Shown piece by piece: positions 53,270 through 64,000 of a stretch of DNA of 64,000 bases. Numbering within the stretch: position 1 is the first letter of the stretch; every line of letters starts with the position of its first letter. Origin of the DNA: Ziziphus jujuba (lineage: Eukaryota; Streptophyta; Magnoliopsida; Rosales; Rhamnaceae); the NCBI RefSeq assembly GCF_031755915.1, contig NC_083386.1, forward strand, positions 9,920,001 through 9,984,000, read 5' to 3'. The notes below the pieces were generated by a model. It searched no databases, was not told where the DNA came from, and worked only from the letters and a program-made list of their open reading frames with translations. The position numbers were made by a program, and so were the translations under genes.

Positions 53270-56200
53270 AGGGGTTTGATTAATGTTCAAGAAACTGACG
53301 GTACCTTCGATTACAAGAAACTGTATTTGCCCCAAAATATATATTATATATTTATATAATGGCTCTCACTATTTATATCTTGTAATTTTCTTTGCTTTCT
53401 TCATAATTATTATTATTTTTTTTTTATATTAGGATTTTGCCCTCGGCCAAAAAAAGAAATAATGGGATTGGATTTTTTTTTTTTTTTTTTCTCTTTGTCG
53501 AGTTTGGTAAGTTAGGAAAAAATTAATTGGAAAATACTATATTCTTTTTAAATGGTTAATCACAAGTATAAAAAAAATTTAAATGATTTTCTAAAATTAT
53601 ATACCATAAAAACATTACTAAACCTATACGCTTAAAAATTACTTTATACATATTGTAAGAAAATAAAGCTTTTTGTATTTTCTTTTTCAATTTTTATATA
53701 TTTGAGTGATGAGCAAAAATATACAGAACTTAATGTTTTATTGGGGGGACTAAAATTAAGACCATTCGATTTGATGGATATCAAAGAGGAAAGTCAAGAA
53801 ATAATGGTGCAAATTTCCTGCTTCAGGTCCAGAAAAGGATGTCCAAAAACCAAAAAGGTCTAGCAAGAAAATGGGACCCAAAAAAATCTATCAAGAAAAA
53901 GGAAAAAAAAAAAAAAATTCCTGTGGTATCTAGAATTGGCTCCATCTTCTATAATATTTTCCAGAATTGATCTCATTAGTACTTATCTTCTTACAGGGGT
54001 GAAAATCCTGAGAGGTTAAGATACAGATACAGCAGCAAATTTTGTTATTCAAAAATGATGAAATTTTACCTTGGGAAAAGAAAAGTTAATTTCAATTTAG
54101 TATCTCATTTAGAAAATTTGTATTTTGGACTTCTAATTGAAAGCAAAATTGCGTGAATCATAAACTAACAAGTTTCTAAGCACAAAAACTTATCATATAA
54201 TTAATATTTGCCCCGCATGCAGAACCCAAATAAGTTTGTGTTTAGAGATTTGATGGTTCTGAACCCATGCAATTTTTTTTGTTTTAAATTTAAAACATTA
54301 CAATATAAATTTTTAAACTTCAATTTATTGCATTTTAATTCAATTAAAAAACTTTGAATAAATTGAAAATCCATTAATGAATAAGAAACAGATGATACTA
54401 CTCGGTTAAGAAATAAAAGATTATGGAAGTCATGAAGAAAGAAAGATTTGAGAATGCAAATTGTAACCCTTCTGAAAAAAGACTAGCTCACTAACAAATG
54501 GCATGGCAAGGAATTTTGACTGACATTTTTATTTTCTGCAGCAACATTGGATTGGAAGAGGGAATTTTTACGCATGTGGAAATTGATCTGAACATGTATT
54601 TTCAAGAATATTTTCACTAGATTAAGACTACCAATATAAAAATGTTTCAAGTTATATTGTCATTTAAAAGGATCTGAAGCTCAATTATGACTGTATCATG
54701 GATAAATTAATTATTTATACATTATTTAAGGTTACTTGGTAAATCAATATCTACTTTTTCAATCTTTTTTTTAAATTTATTTATCAAAAATAAAAAAAGA
54801 AAGAAAAAAAATAGTTTGAAAATGAAACTTCTGAGCCTTCATACTATTGATTACTCAAGATCCGATATGTATGCTTCAACAAAATTAGAAATAGTGCCCG
54901 CAAGGTCCTTGCTACTAATTCATATCCTTTATGTGGCAGGCGATTCAAAGAATAAAGGGCATTTATTTTCTTTTCAATTTTATGCTGGAGCTGTCTGATA
55001 TGGAGTTTTCCACTCAGAATAAATGCTTGTTAGCTTCTTAAATTTGTTGTGAATCCGATTGAGATAAAAAGGATGATAAGAAATGGCAGAAGAACTAAGG
55101 AAGACTTGGCTTAATTTGTGAGGAAGCCATTGCTTTTTCATCCCACTGAAAAAATGTTGTCTAATTTAGAACCATAAAAAATCATTTTTTCTAAAAGTTA
55201 AAATTTAAAAAATGTACAATAATTAAATTTGAACCTAACAGAGATTGAAATGACATACGTTAACAATAATAAAATTTGAATCTAATAGGAATTTGAAAAC
55301 GTAGAACTTTTTTGCCATATTAAAATATCATTTTTTTCCCTTAAAATCTCTAATTTATAGAAGATGGATCGAGATTGGTTTGTATATATTTTTAACAATT
55401 AAGAATTTGATTGGTTAAAAGGAATGATTCAAGCAGAATGTGCTTTGGCAATTGGTGTTTGTTGAGTAATATGGTATGGACCATATTTATATGGGTGTTT
55501 GTTAATTAACTTAATTGTATATCCATGTGCCTTTTTTTCTTCTCATAAATGTATATGGGAAATCTTACTTTGATGAATTGCTTTATCGTTGAAAATCTTT
55601 GTTCACCTGCTGTGAAGTAAACCGCCCTTGTAATTTTGTAGGAAAATTCCTATAGTTCTCTCCATAAAATGGAAGCTTTTGGGACTACTATGTTTCATGA
55701 CTTGGTTATTCTGACTTTGGGCTTCCAAACAAAACCAAAAAAACAAAAATAAAATAAAATAAAATAAAAGTGAAAAGATGGAAATCTTAGGATAACCTAA
55801 CAGTAAAATACTAAAATTTATGTATACTTTTTAAAGAAGGTATTTTGGGTTTAAGTTAATGATCAAATTATTGTAATCTTACATCAACAATAAAACAAAA
55901 TACAAAAGGAAATTTACATATCTTAAAGAAGATAGAGTTAAAGAATAAATAGATGGCTTTTCATGTAAGTAACACCTATGTAATAAAAAAAAAAATTATG
56001 GATAAATGAAGGTTTTCCTCTTTATTTTCCTTTTCTTCTTCTTATTCTTTTTTTTTTTTTTTTCATTTCATGTTTATTAAATTCTTTCGTTTTCAAGCTT
56101 CATCATCTTTTAATTTAAAGAGTTGGATTTTATAAATTCAAAACCAGATAAAGTTTTATTTTTTTATACTTATTGAAAATAGGGGATTCCAACTAACTTT

Positions 56201-56495
56201 AGTTTGCTAAAAAGATTAGTAACATTGCAAGCTTAAGACCTGGCAATAAAATCCCCTCTCCCCAATTTATCAAAAAAAAAAAAAAAGAGAGATTAAAATT
56301 GTGTATAGGAAAACGACTCTAAAGTAGTTTGATCTTAGCCTATATATCAAAGAGCCATTCATCTCAATATGACTAGACATGAACATTATTTTCTTTTGGT
56401 ATGAATTTTGTACATATTTTGTCAAAGCCTTCTCAGCATGATGTAGTCAAATTTGGCATTGATATACTGAAACTTTGAAGATAGAGGGATGGGCC
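53270..56495. other. AT-rich upstream spacer of the NAC gene
   Basis: No gene is supported. T-runs (53469-53490, 56048-56063) and A-runs are common. The first few hundred bases are the likely promoter of the ANAC050/052-like gene. Confidence 0.6.
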
Positions 56496-56499
56496 ATTT

Positions 56500-56935
56500 T
56501 CGCCACAGTTGATAAACTTATTTATATGATAAAATTCCTTTTTAAATTGAAAAATAATTCTTCAATTATTTAATACCAAAACGATCTTAGTTATCCTATT
56601 TTTGGACTTGGGAAAACAAACAAGATTTGATTATGCATATGATAATATATATTGAATACTTAGTACAAGAAATTGTGAGCAGCTACCATCATGTCTTTTT
56701 TCATTACTTTTTTTTTTTTTTTGGGGGTAAATGTCTTTTTTCATTACTTAATTAGCCAGTCTTTTCATATATTTTTCATATATGCAAAACATGTACTTCA
56801 ATATAAATTGGAAATAACAGTGATATATACTATTACAAAGAATCTGATAAGGGTGGAAGCCTTGTATACATGAAATTATTTGGAAAATAATTTGTTGAAC
56901 GACCTAGAGTGGAAATTTGCATCTACCAGGTGGGT
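56500..56935. repeat. Dispersed duplication, copy 1 (related to 60240-60680)
   Basis: In the same order as the second copy it holds TGATAAAATTCCTTT, AATTCTTCAATTATTTA, ACGATCTT, TTTGATTA, AAGAAATTGTGAGCAGCTACC, ATGTCTTTT, TTCATA, AATCTGATAA, TGAAATTATTTGGAAAA and CCTAGAGTGGAAATTTG. Differences are many, so the duplication is old. No coding sequence was recognised. Confidence 0.8.
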
Positions 56936-59806
56936 AATTTGTTGATATATATATATACCGGCCCCAAACAGACACCTTCTTCAACATATTCATATATGAG
57001 GAAAAGAGAACCTAATTTCTTACTTGATGATCTGAAAAACTTAAATTAGTTGAAAACTTTAGAGAAAATTTTGGTAGTAGCAGAATTTATTATGCTTACA
57101 CCAGCAAATTGATAACACAGAGTGACACAAGAGATTGCTAACAAATACTTGACCTCTAAGGCAAGCAAAAGTGTCGTGGGACCTTCAAAAATCACCAACA
57201 GCCCAAATGAGTCCACAATTGGAATTTGCTATGTTTCTTCCTAAACGGAGATATTTTATTTTATTAGATCATTGTGGATGGATGGTCATACCTGACCACC
57301 AATGGACACCAAAACCAACTTCTCAGCTTTCTAAAATGAATCAATTTTTCCTTGCATTTCAGGGTTGTTTGGTTGTCAGGAAAATATATTAGAAATATAT
57401 GTGCCTATCTTAGTTGAAAATTGAGAAGGGGATCTGAACAGCCCAATTTAAAGACAACGGCATTTGGATGACAAAAATGTCCGGCAAAATCCAATCGCCA
57501 TTATCTTTTTGAGCTGCTTCGAAACTTGGGCCGTGACAGAGCAGAAATGAGGATGCATTCCCTATAATTTATTTATTTTTAATATGTATTCATTTTTAAA
57601 CTTTAATGTAATTTTTATTTGAATATATATTATATAATTGCATATTGTTATATTAAAAAAATATATATTTATATTTAATTATTTTTTGTATTAAAACATT
57701 AAAAACGGATTTTTAAAGAATTATTTTTATGGAAAAATGGAATCCCTTTGTCTCTGTCTTTCTTATTCGGATGAGAACAAAATAGATGTTAGGAGCTCTT
57801 AGCCAAAAAAGTTAAATATACATGTATAAGCAATAACATCGTTTAAAAGAAATTATAGCAATTGATTGAAGAAAAAAAAAATTTAATATGTATTTACTAT
57901 AGAATTATATTCATATCAAAATAATTTTACAATTTTAATATTAAAGTCTTATTTATTAATATTTAAATTATATTAAAGTTTATAATTTATAATATAGATA
58001 TATTAAAATTTTATTTAAAAAATTTATGAATCATATTAACATAATTAATAAATATAATTCTAAATACTAAACATTTAAAATAAAAATACAGAAAAAAAAA
58101 AAAAACTGGGACGTTAACCCAAATATTAGTGACAACTGACATTTAATGTTAAATATATTTCCTATAACATTTTACGTTTAGTTGTTAGCGGTGTATTATT
58201 TAGAAAATTTTAAAATGGTGCTCAAAGATTTAATATACAAAATTTCAAAATAAAGAAGGACCGGACAAAATAATGTACGAAGCGCAGAAAGACAGCGATC
58301 ACTCAGTTTCGTAAAGTCAGAAGGGTATAAGTTCAACGTCATAGTCAAATCTTACATAAAGATCGTCCCACGTGTAAACCATATGGCCAAAAGCAGTTTT
58401 CTTTGATCGAACTTTTTTCATATTATTTTATTTATTTTTTGTGATGTGGACCTACAATTCCCACGTGTGAGAATCATGTGGTTTCCTTTGACTATACAAG
58501 CCTAGGTCTCGTTGATGTTTCAACCCCGAAACTTTAACTCTTGCTGTTTTCTTTTGGCCAATCAACTTCAACTTTTTCTGTGAAAATATGATTTTATTTT
58601 GTTGTTTAAAATTTTATTAGATATGAATAGAATAAATGATTTTTTTAAAAAAATAAATTTAATTGAATATAAATTAATAATATAAGGCCACATATCATTT
58701 AATGTATATTTTGATAGATACAGGAGATATATCCAATTTGAAATTTAAAAATATTTAAAAATTTAAATATATTTAATTTAAATTTTAAATGGTTCAATAT
58801 AAATATAATAATATTTAATTCAGATTTTTATAGATTTTATAAAAATCCAATAAAATCCAGATGTATTTATTTAGAATTTTGTAAATTTTTTTTAAAATTT
58901 TAAAAATATTCAAAAAGTCATTGATTTTAAAAGATTTTAAAAAATGATAAGTTTTAATGAATTTAAAAAATTTTTAAAAATAAATTATGAAGAAAATTAT
59001 CAATATAAAATACAATCTTAACCTTAAATATTTTGTTGGGTTATTATGAATTTTTTATTAAATATATAGAATTTCATAATAATTTATCAAAAATTTCAAA
59101 CTATAACTCATTTTAAATTTATTATATTTTAAATTGAATGCACCTCTAATTGATATTTTTAATATTATTCAATAATTAATTTTCTTAATGACTACAGTTT
59201 CTTTTTTCCTTAAAAAAAAAGAAGACAATGCTTTTGAATATTATGACATTCTTTTTGTGGTGCAACTAAAATAACCAATAAAAATTTACAGAATTATACA
59301 TGAAAGTAATGAATTTGGTCATCAAATGGCTTGTGTTAGCCATTAAATATATAATTTGCATTTGCCCTAATTCAAAAGTTTCCCTTAATGTACTTATTTT
59401 ATTTTATTGTTTTGATATTTGGAGATGGAAAATTGAAATTTGAATTATTTTTCAATAAGACAGAGGCTTCCTAATCCCTGAGGATCAGTGAACAATGATG
59501 AATAATTCGTATTAATTCATTTGTGCTGATTGGGAAATTTCGTTAACTCAATGCGCTTTCTTTTTTTTGTCTTCATGTAAATTAACTAAGTTTTTTATTA
59601 TTATTATTTTTTTTGGTTGCTAAAATGAAATTCAACTGCATACTTGAAGATAATAAGTATAAGCTATATGTGTACCTTTTTCCTTTTCAACTAAATCATT
59701 TGAGAATCCTAGCATTACAATTTAAGTTTAATTAATTTTGTTAACTTGTGAATGGCTATAATTAACGTACTTATTTTATATATATATATATATATATATG
59801 AAAATT
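56936..59806. other. AT-rich interval
   Basis: No recognised gene. Bases 58240-58560 are less AT-rich and contain CACGTG near 58370 and 58463 and TTTGAC sequences, a promoter-like look without a downstream gene. Bases 58600-59150 are almost entirely A and T. The plus-strand frame 57171-57392 is not recognised. Confidence 0.5.
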
Positions 59807-59967
59807 CTATGGTGAGGATGGTCCGCATGAGAACTACAGTATTAAGGATCGTAGTATTAATGATGGTTTTTCAGAGTATTAACGAAGGTTTTTTAGAAAA
59901 TCATCACCAATACTATGAAAAATCATTATTAATACTGTGATTCGCATTAGGACTGTTCACATCATAG
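59807..59967. mobile_element. Foldback/MITE-like element, second copy, next to (TA)n
   Basis: It starts CTATGGTGAGGATGGTCC and ends CTGTTCACATCATAG, which are inverted copies of each other. It shares GTATTAATGATGGTTTTT and AACGAAGGTTTTTTAGAAAA with the reverse complement of the element at 5230-5374. A (TA)n run precedes it and a TA-rich stretch follows. Interrupted matching suggests greater age. Confidence 0.75.
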
Positions 59968-60239
59968 ATGAACTGTATATGTATATATTTATATAGGATA
60001 CTGGGGAGGCAGAGTAGGATTTTGCTTCTGATGATACGAAAATGCTATTGAAGAAAAACAATTACGTACGAAAAAGCTTTAGAGGTCTAAAGGCTCCACG
60101 GTCCTCGCCCACTCGGCTGTCCAAAGATGACATATGTCTCAAACTGTAGAAGATAGACCGATAATGGGCCACCGCCACTAGACTTGATGAACTATGATAT
60201 GATATTTTTAGCGATATATAAATATATAGATATAATATT

Positions 60240-60536
60240 TTTTCATGATAAAATTCCTTTATATTGAAAAACAACTCTTCAATAATTTAGCACTAAGACG
60301 ATCTTTATCCATTTTTTTGACTTACAAGAACAAACAAAATTTGATTACGTATAATAATAATAAAACTAATAAGATAATATATTAAATTCATAGTAAAAGA
60401 AATTGTCAATAGCTACTATGTCTTTTCAAAATTTTTCATAGGTACAAAACAGGTACTTCGAATTGGTAATGTCCCTACGGCACAGTTCTGTAATAAAAGT
60501 CATTGTTTCTTTGGCATCCTTTAATATCAAATCTAC

Positions 60537-60583
<47 letters not shown>

Positions 60584-60680
60584 CTGATAACAGTAAAACC
60601 CTTGCATTAAATGAAATTATTTGGAAAAAAAAAAAATTTTGTTGAAATACCCTAGAGTGAAAATTTGGAAATTTGTCTCT
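60240..60680. repeat. Dispersed duplication, copy 2 (related to 56500-56935)
   Basis: It matches copy 1 in order and strand but contains a (TA)n run of about 20 units at 60541-60580 where copy 1 has only ATATATACTATTAC. The run apparently grew after the duplication. Confidence 0.8.
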
Positions 60681-60689
60681 GATAGCCAT

Positions 60690-62960
60690 ATTAGGTCTGA
60701 ATTTCGGATTCTTATTGGATCTCCCTTGACAATGGGCTGTGGTTGTGTATTCTATCCATAAAGCTTAGAAATTTGTTTTTCAATTTGACAAGTTTTGGTT
60801 GTGTTTGATGATTATATTTTCTTCTTGTTTTGCTTTTCCTTAATTAACCATACTTATATATGAATAACCCTTTAAGTTGTAAATATATTAGTATAACTCT
60901 TGTTCTAGGTGAACTTTCTGCTGCAATATTTTAGTATAAACCTCAAAATACCTAATAACCAATAAACCAAAAGATGCCCAAATTATAAAAAGATGATTTT
61001 TTTTTTCTTAAAAGCCACGAATTAATAATAAGAGAAAGAAAAGTGTGAAAGATGGAAAACAAAAAAATTGGAAAAATAAACTTTAACTTTTTTCGTTCTC
61101 TCTTTGATTGCGTTTAATCAATGGAAGAAAATCAAAGTACAATTATGCACACACATTGGGTTCTTTCATTTTTCCATTACATTACCTATTGGTTAAGTCT
61201 TGGTAATCAAATGAACATGGACTGCGGTTGTGTTTGATGATTTTTAACTACTTGTTATTTTGATTATCAAAGCAAACAATCCACACTTTTTTACATTTTG
61301 AAATTGGAATTTTTTTATAAACTCTTTGGGATAAATCTTTCTCTGTCAAGGAGATGGAATCCATTATATTGTGTAAAAGAAAACACTAGTTCACAGCTAG
61401 AACTGAATTACGGTATCTTCTTGCACAAGCAACTCAAAAACAATCCTATGCTAGGATTGTAGTGAAAAATAAGGAGTCAGGATTGCAATAAAAATGAAAT
61501 CTGATAGTTTCAAATCCCAAAAGCACTTTGAAACAAGAAAGGAGTCCGTGGTTGCAGGTATCAGTATCTGAATTGAAAAAGACTGAAATGGTCATGTAGA
61601 GCTAGAATAGTATTTACAACCAAAAAGCTTCCCGTTAATCAATCACCTAAACTTTACTTTAGAGAAGTTAAAAAAAATAAAAATAAAAATGAAAAATGAA
61701 AAAGAAAAGACCTGCAATGTAGAGAACTTGGAAACGAAAGATTTATCACAAGTCAGTTAAAATAAGGGAAACAAAATAAGTTTCTAGCATACCAAAAGCA
61801 GAGAATGAGAGTATCACATTTACATTTTTGAGTTTGTAAGAAAAATTACATTTACATGTGATTTTTCCCTGTTTGTTTCTCACGTGCATTTTGTTTACAT
61901 CTCTTTATAACTAATTCATGGTCATTCATGAGTTTGCACAATATTTACTAAAAGCAAAAGCAAAAGAAATGAAGTACCTGTCTATACGTGAGAGATTGTA
62001 ATTTTAGAAAATGCAGAAATGATCAATCTTATGTGATGAATGTGATGGATGGCAGGCCAATCTTCCCCTACCCCTTTCTGACGTTGTGGCTTCAGCAAAT
62101 GCCATCTCCAGATACTGGGAAATAGATGTTGGCAGCCTTTCTTCTGGGTAGCACTGGAGCTCTAGGCATTCATGAAATGGTAAATATTTTTTGAGACTTA
62201 GCAAAGACTTGGAAAGATCTTAGCAAGTAGGATCTTGGTGGATCTTAGGGACGTACCACTCGTAATAATGAAAGGAGGGTTTGTCAAATTCTTGTTGGAA
62301 TCACCGATGATGGTGGTTAAACAACTGGCTAGCACTATTTTTCAAAATACCGAATAGTTAAAAAACCAAAAGATGACCAAAAATTTAATAATAAGAAGAA
62401 GAAATAAAAGCATGAAAGATGGAAAGCAATGTTTCTTGGACCCTTTGTGTTTTCACTTTTTTCCTTTCCTCTCTTTCATTGCTATTAATTTATGGGAGAA
62501 AATAAAAATTAATCAACAGCATTCAATAGAATTATTCATAGATGTATAAACAGATTATGGATACAAAAGTGATTATTGTCCAAGTTTTGGAAATAAAACG
62601 TATTGTCCAAGTTTTGGGAATAAAACGAACATAGCAAAAAAGAAAAATCTGGTTTAGAGTTTTAACGCTAGCTCTTGGATGTATCACAATTGAGAGCCTT
62701 TGGATTCAATTCAACATACTACATAAAGTAGAATATGTGACTAATTTCATCAGTAATCTATTGGGGATTGTGGGATTTGAATTCTTAATCATTGTAGGAG
62801 GAAATAGTAGCTATGCCACTAACTCTATTGGCTCCTGATCATCTTCACCCTTTAATTCCATGCTTCACACTTTGAGTCACGACCAAGCAACTGACTAGCC
62901 ATATCTTGAATAAAAAGATGAACAATTAACACAGACTTAAACAGAGAGAGTGATACAATA
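60690..62960. other. AT-rich spacer with an internal diverged duplication
   Basis: Bases 60920-61130 and 62330-62510 share CCAAAAGATG.CC, AATTAATAATAAGA, GTGAAAGATGGAAA, CTCTCTTTGATTGC/CTCTCTTTCATTGC and TTAATTTATGGGAGAAAA-type phrases. No exon is supported. Confidence 0.55.
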
Positions 62961-62994
62961 ACAGTAAAGCAAGTAGATTAGATTAGTTGATATA

Positions 62995-63285
62995 TATCAG
63001 CTGGATTTTCAATACTTACTTGAGTTGCTTACTCGTCAAGCAAAGTAAGTTTTTATTGCCCGTATTAACTAGTTCCTCCAGAATTTTTATTATCCACTTA
63101 CTTAATTTGCCTACTCCTCAAGCAAAAGTAAATTGGATTGAATGCTTACTTGAATTGCTTCCTGCTATCTGTATTATCTCGTTACTCAAGCAAATTAGAA
63201 CTTTTATTTATCTAGTTACTCAAGCAAATTAGAACTTTTATTTATCCGCTTACTTGAGTTGCTTAGTCCTCAAGCAAAGTTTTTA
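62995..63285 (+). repeat. Repeated hairpin motif upstream of the J-protein gene
   Basis: The motif TTACTTGAGTTGCTTACTC followed by TCAAGCAAAG recurs in full or part about six times. TTGCTT and AAGCAA form short inverted repeats within each unit. A perfect 33-bp tandem pair (unit TTACTCAAGCAAATTAGAAC...) lies at 63182-63247. It ends about 165 bases before the start codon, so it occupies the promoter region. Confidence 0.8.
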
Positions 63286-63449
63286 CCATCAATTCTACTT
63301 CCTTTAGAATTCGCACTCAACCCAAATTGCCGCACCGCTTTTTCAAACCTATACATAGACAGAGAGCTCACCACACAAAAAGGTATATTACTCAAATAGT
63401 TAGACAAAGAAGGAGAAAAAGAAAAAGGAGAGAGAAGAGAGGATTCAGA

Positions 63450-63839
63450 ATGGCTTTGGACTACTACAGCTTTCTGAACGTGAAGAGGAAAGCCAGCGAC
63501 GATGAATTGAAGAGGGCGTACAAGAGGCAGGCGTTGATATGGCATCCAGACAAGAACCCGGCCAGCAAACGATCTGAGGCCGAGAAGAAGTTCAAGCAGA
63601 TCTCCGAGGTCTACGAAGTCCTCGGTGACCCTCGCAAGCGTCTGATCTATGATGTGGAAGCAATCAAGTCCGTCCAATTTCCTCCTCCACGTCCTTCTTC
63701 TTCCTGTGCGCCTGCTGCTGCTTCTTCAAGATGCCATCAGAAGCACCACAATCGGCAGAAGCATCCGGACATTGTCAAGTTACGTGTTTTTGGTGAAGAA
63801 GGTTTATGGGTACGCGTACACCCTACCAATTGTAATTGA
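63450..63839 (+). CDS. Short J-domain (DnaJ/HSP40) protein
   Basis: The 129-aa frame begins [13 protein letters not shown] and holds a complete J domain at residues about 4-70: [27 protein letters not shown] with the essential HPD motif (which triggers Hsp70 ATP hydrolysis), then [23 protein letters not shown]. It looks like the N-terminus of plant class-B DnaJ proteins, but those continue with a Gly/Phe-rich region and a substrate-binding domain, which are absent. The tail is Pro/Ser- then His/Lys-rich ([12 protein letters not shown]) and ends with [17 protein letters not shown] normally follows the J domain directly. Thus a spliced longer form or a rearranged copy is possible, and the window ends 160 bases later. 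The start is the first ATG of the J domain after a purine-rich leader. Confidence 0.75.
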   Translation: MALDYYSFLNVKRKASDDELKRAYKRQALIWHPDKNPASKRSEAEKKFKQISEVYEVLGDPRKRLIYDVEAIKSVQFPPPRPSSSCAPAAASSRCHQKHHNRQKHPDIVKLRVFGEEGLWVRVHPTNCN

Positions 63840-64000
63840 GTTTTTCTCTTTTCCTGTTTTTTTGACCATTTAGACTTGTGAGGGATACCTACGTTTTGCC
63901 GGTACTCTTTTTCCTTATTTGAGGTTTTCCCATTTAGGGTTTTTTTCTTAATAAGGTTTTAATGAGGCCGGTGGTATTCCCTTGAGGTCTTTTGGTCGGT

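Noticed and set aside
57171..57392. 73-codon plus-strand frame with WGMV/DHQWTPKP-like text
   Set aside because: No family recognised, no splice or promoter context, and the downstream DNA is non-coding in look.
63270..63677. 135-codon minus-strand frame
   Set aside because: Antisense shadow of the J-domain reading frame; no recognised motif.

Overview
This window is nuclear DNA of a flowering plant, almost certainly a eudicot. The evidence is intron-rich genes with GT-AG splicing, a chloroplast NADP-malate dehydrogenase, two plant-only NAC transcription factors, Ty1/copia and Ty3/gypsy LTR retrotransposons primed by tRNA-Met, AT-rich intergenic DNA and many (TA)n microsatellites. The species cannot be fixed from the sequence alone.

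Layout. 0.4-2.7 kb (minus): decayed exons of an oxysterol-binding-protein-related protein (ORP), followed by a fragment of a C2-domain protein; both carry stops or frameshifts. 6.1-11.6 kb (plus): an intact 14-exon NADP-MDH gene predicted to encode 440 aa, with all four redox cysteines examined. 12.8-14.85 kb (plus): a small unrecognised transcription-unit candidate whose last intron plus terminal exon lies in four near-identical ~319-bp tandem copies. 17.5-25.6 kb: a rearranged chromodomain gypsy element (chromovirus) made of a forward LTR-gag, an inverted pro-gag-LTR block and a forward pol-LTR. The block is bounded by exact LTR termini and a 4-bp duplication, as expected for a fossil of retrotransposon self-integration. 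Its LTRs carry multi-unit heat-shock elements. 27.1-29.2 kb: an A-rich degenerate minisatellite field. 29.8-34.9 kb: a complete copia element with 312-bp LTRs (about 5 differences) and a perfect 5-bp target duplication, but with a broken reading frame and altered catalytic residues.

38.2-53.2 kb (minus): two NAC genes in head-to-tail order. The upstream one (52.9-44.7 kb) is ANAC050/052-like with a C-terminal coiled coil and a coding 36-bp minisatellite. The downstream one (43.0-38.2 kb) is a membrane-tethered ANAC053/078-like protein with a C-terminal transmembrane helix. Arabidopsis has the same pairing on chromosome 3, so this is probably conserved microsynteny. 53.3-63.3 kb is gene-poor AT-rich DNA with diverged duplications and a foldback element in a (TA)n tract that matches one at 5.2 kb. 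At 63.45 kb (plus) a short J-domain protein begins, preceded by a repeated hairpin-forming motif.

The host genes do not form one pathway. NADP-MDH serves the chloroplast malate valve, the NAC proteins act in stress signalling and chromatin-linked repression, and the J-protein is a co-chaperone. All exon coordinates were read by eye from splice sites, reading frame and remembered family sequence; no alignment was run.
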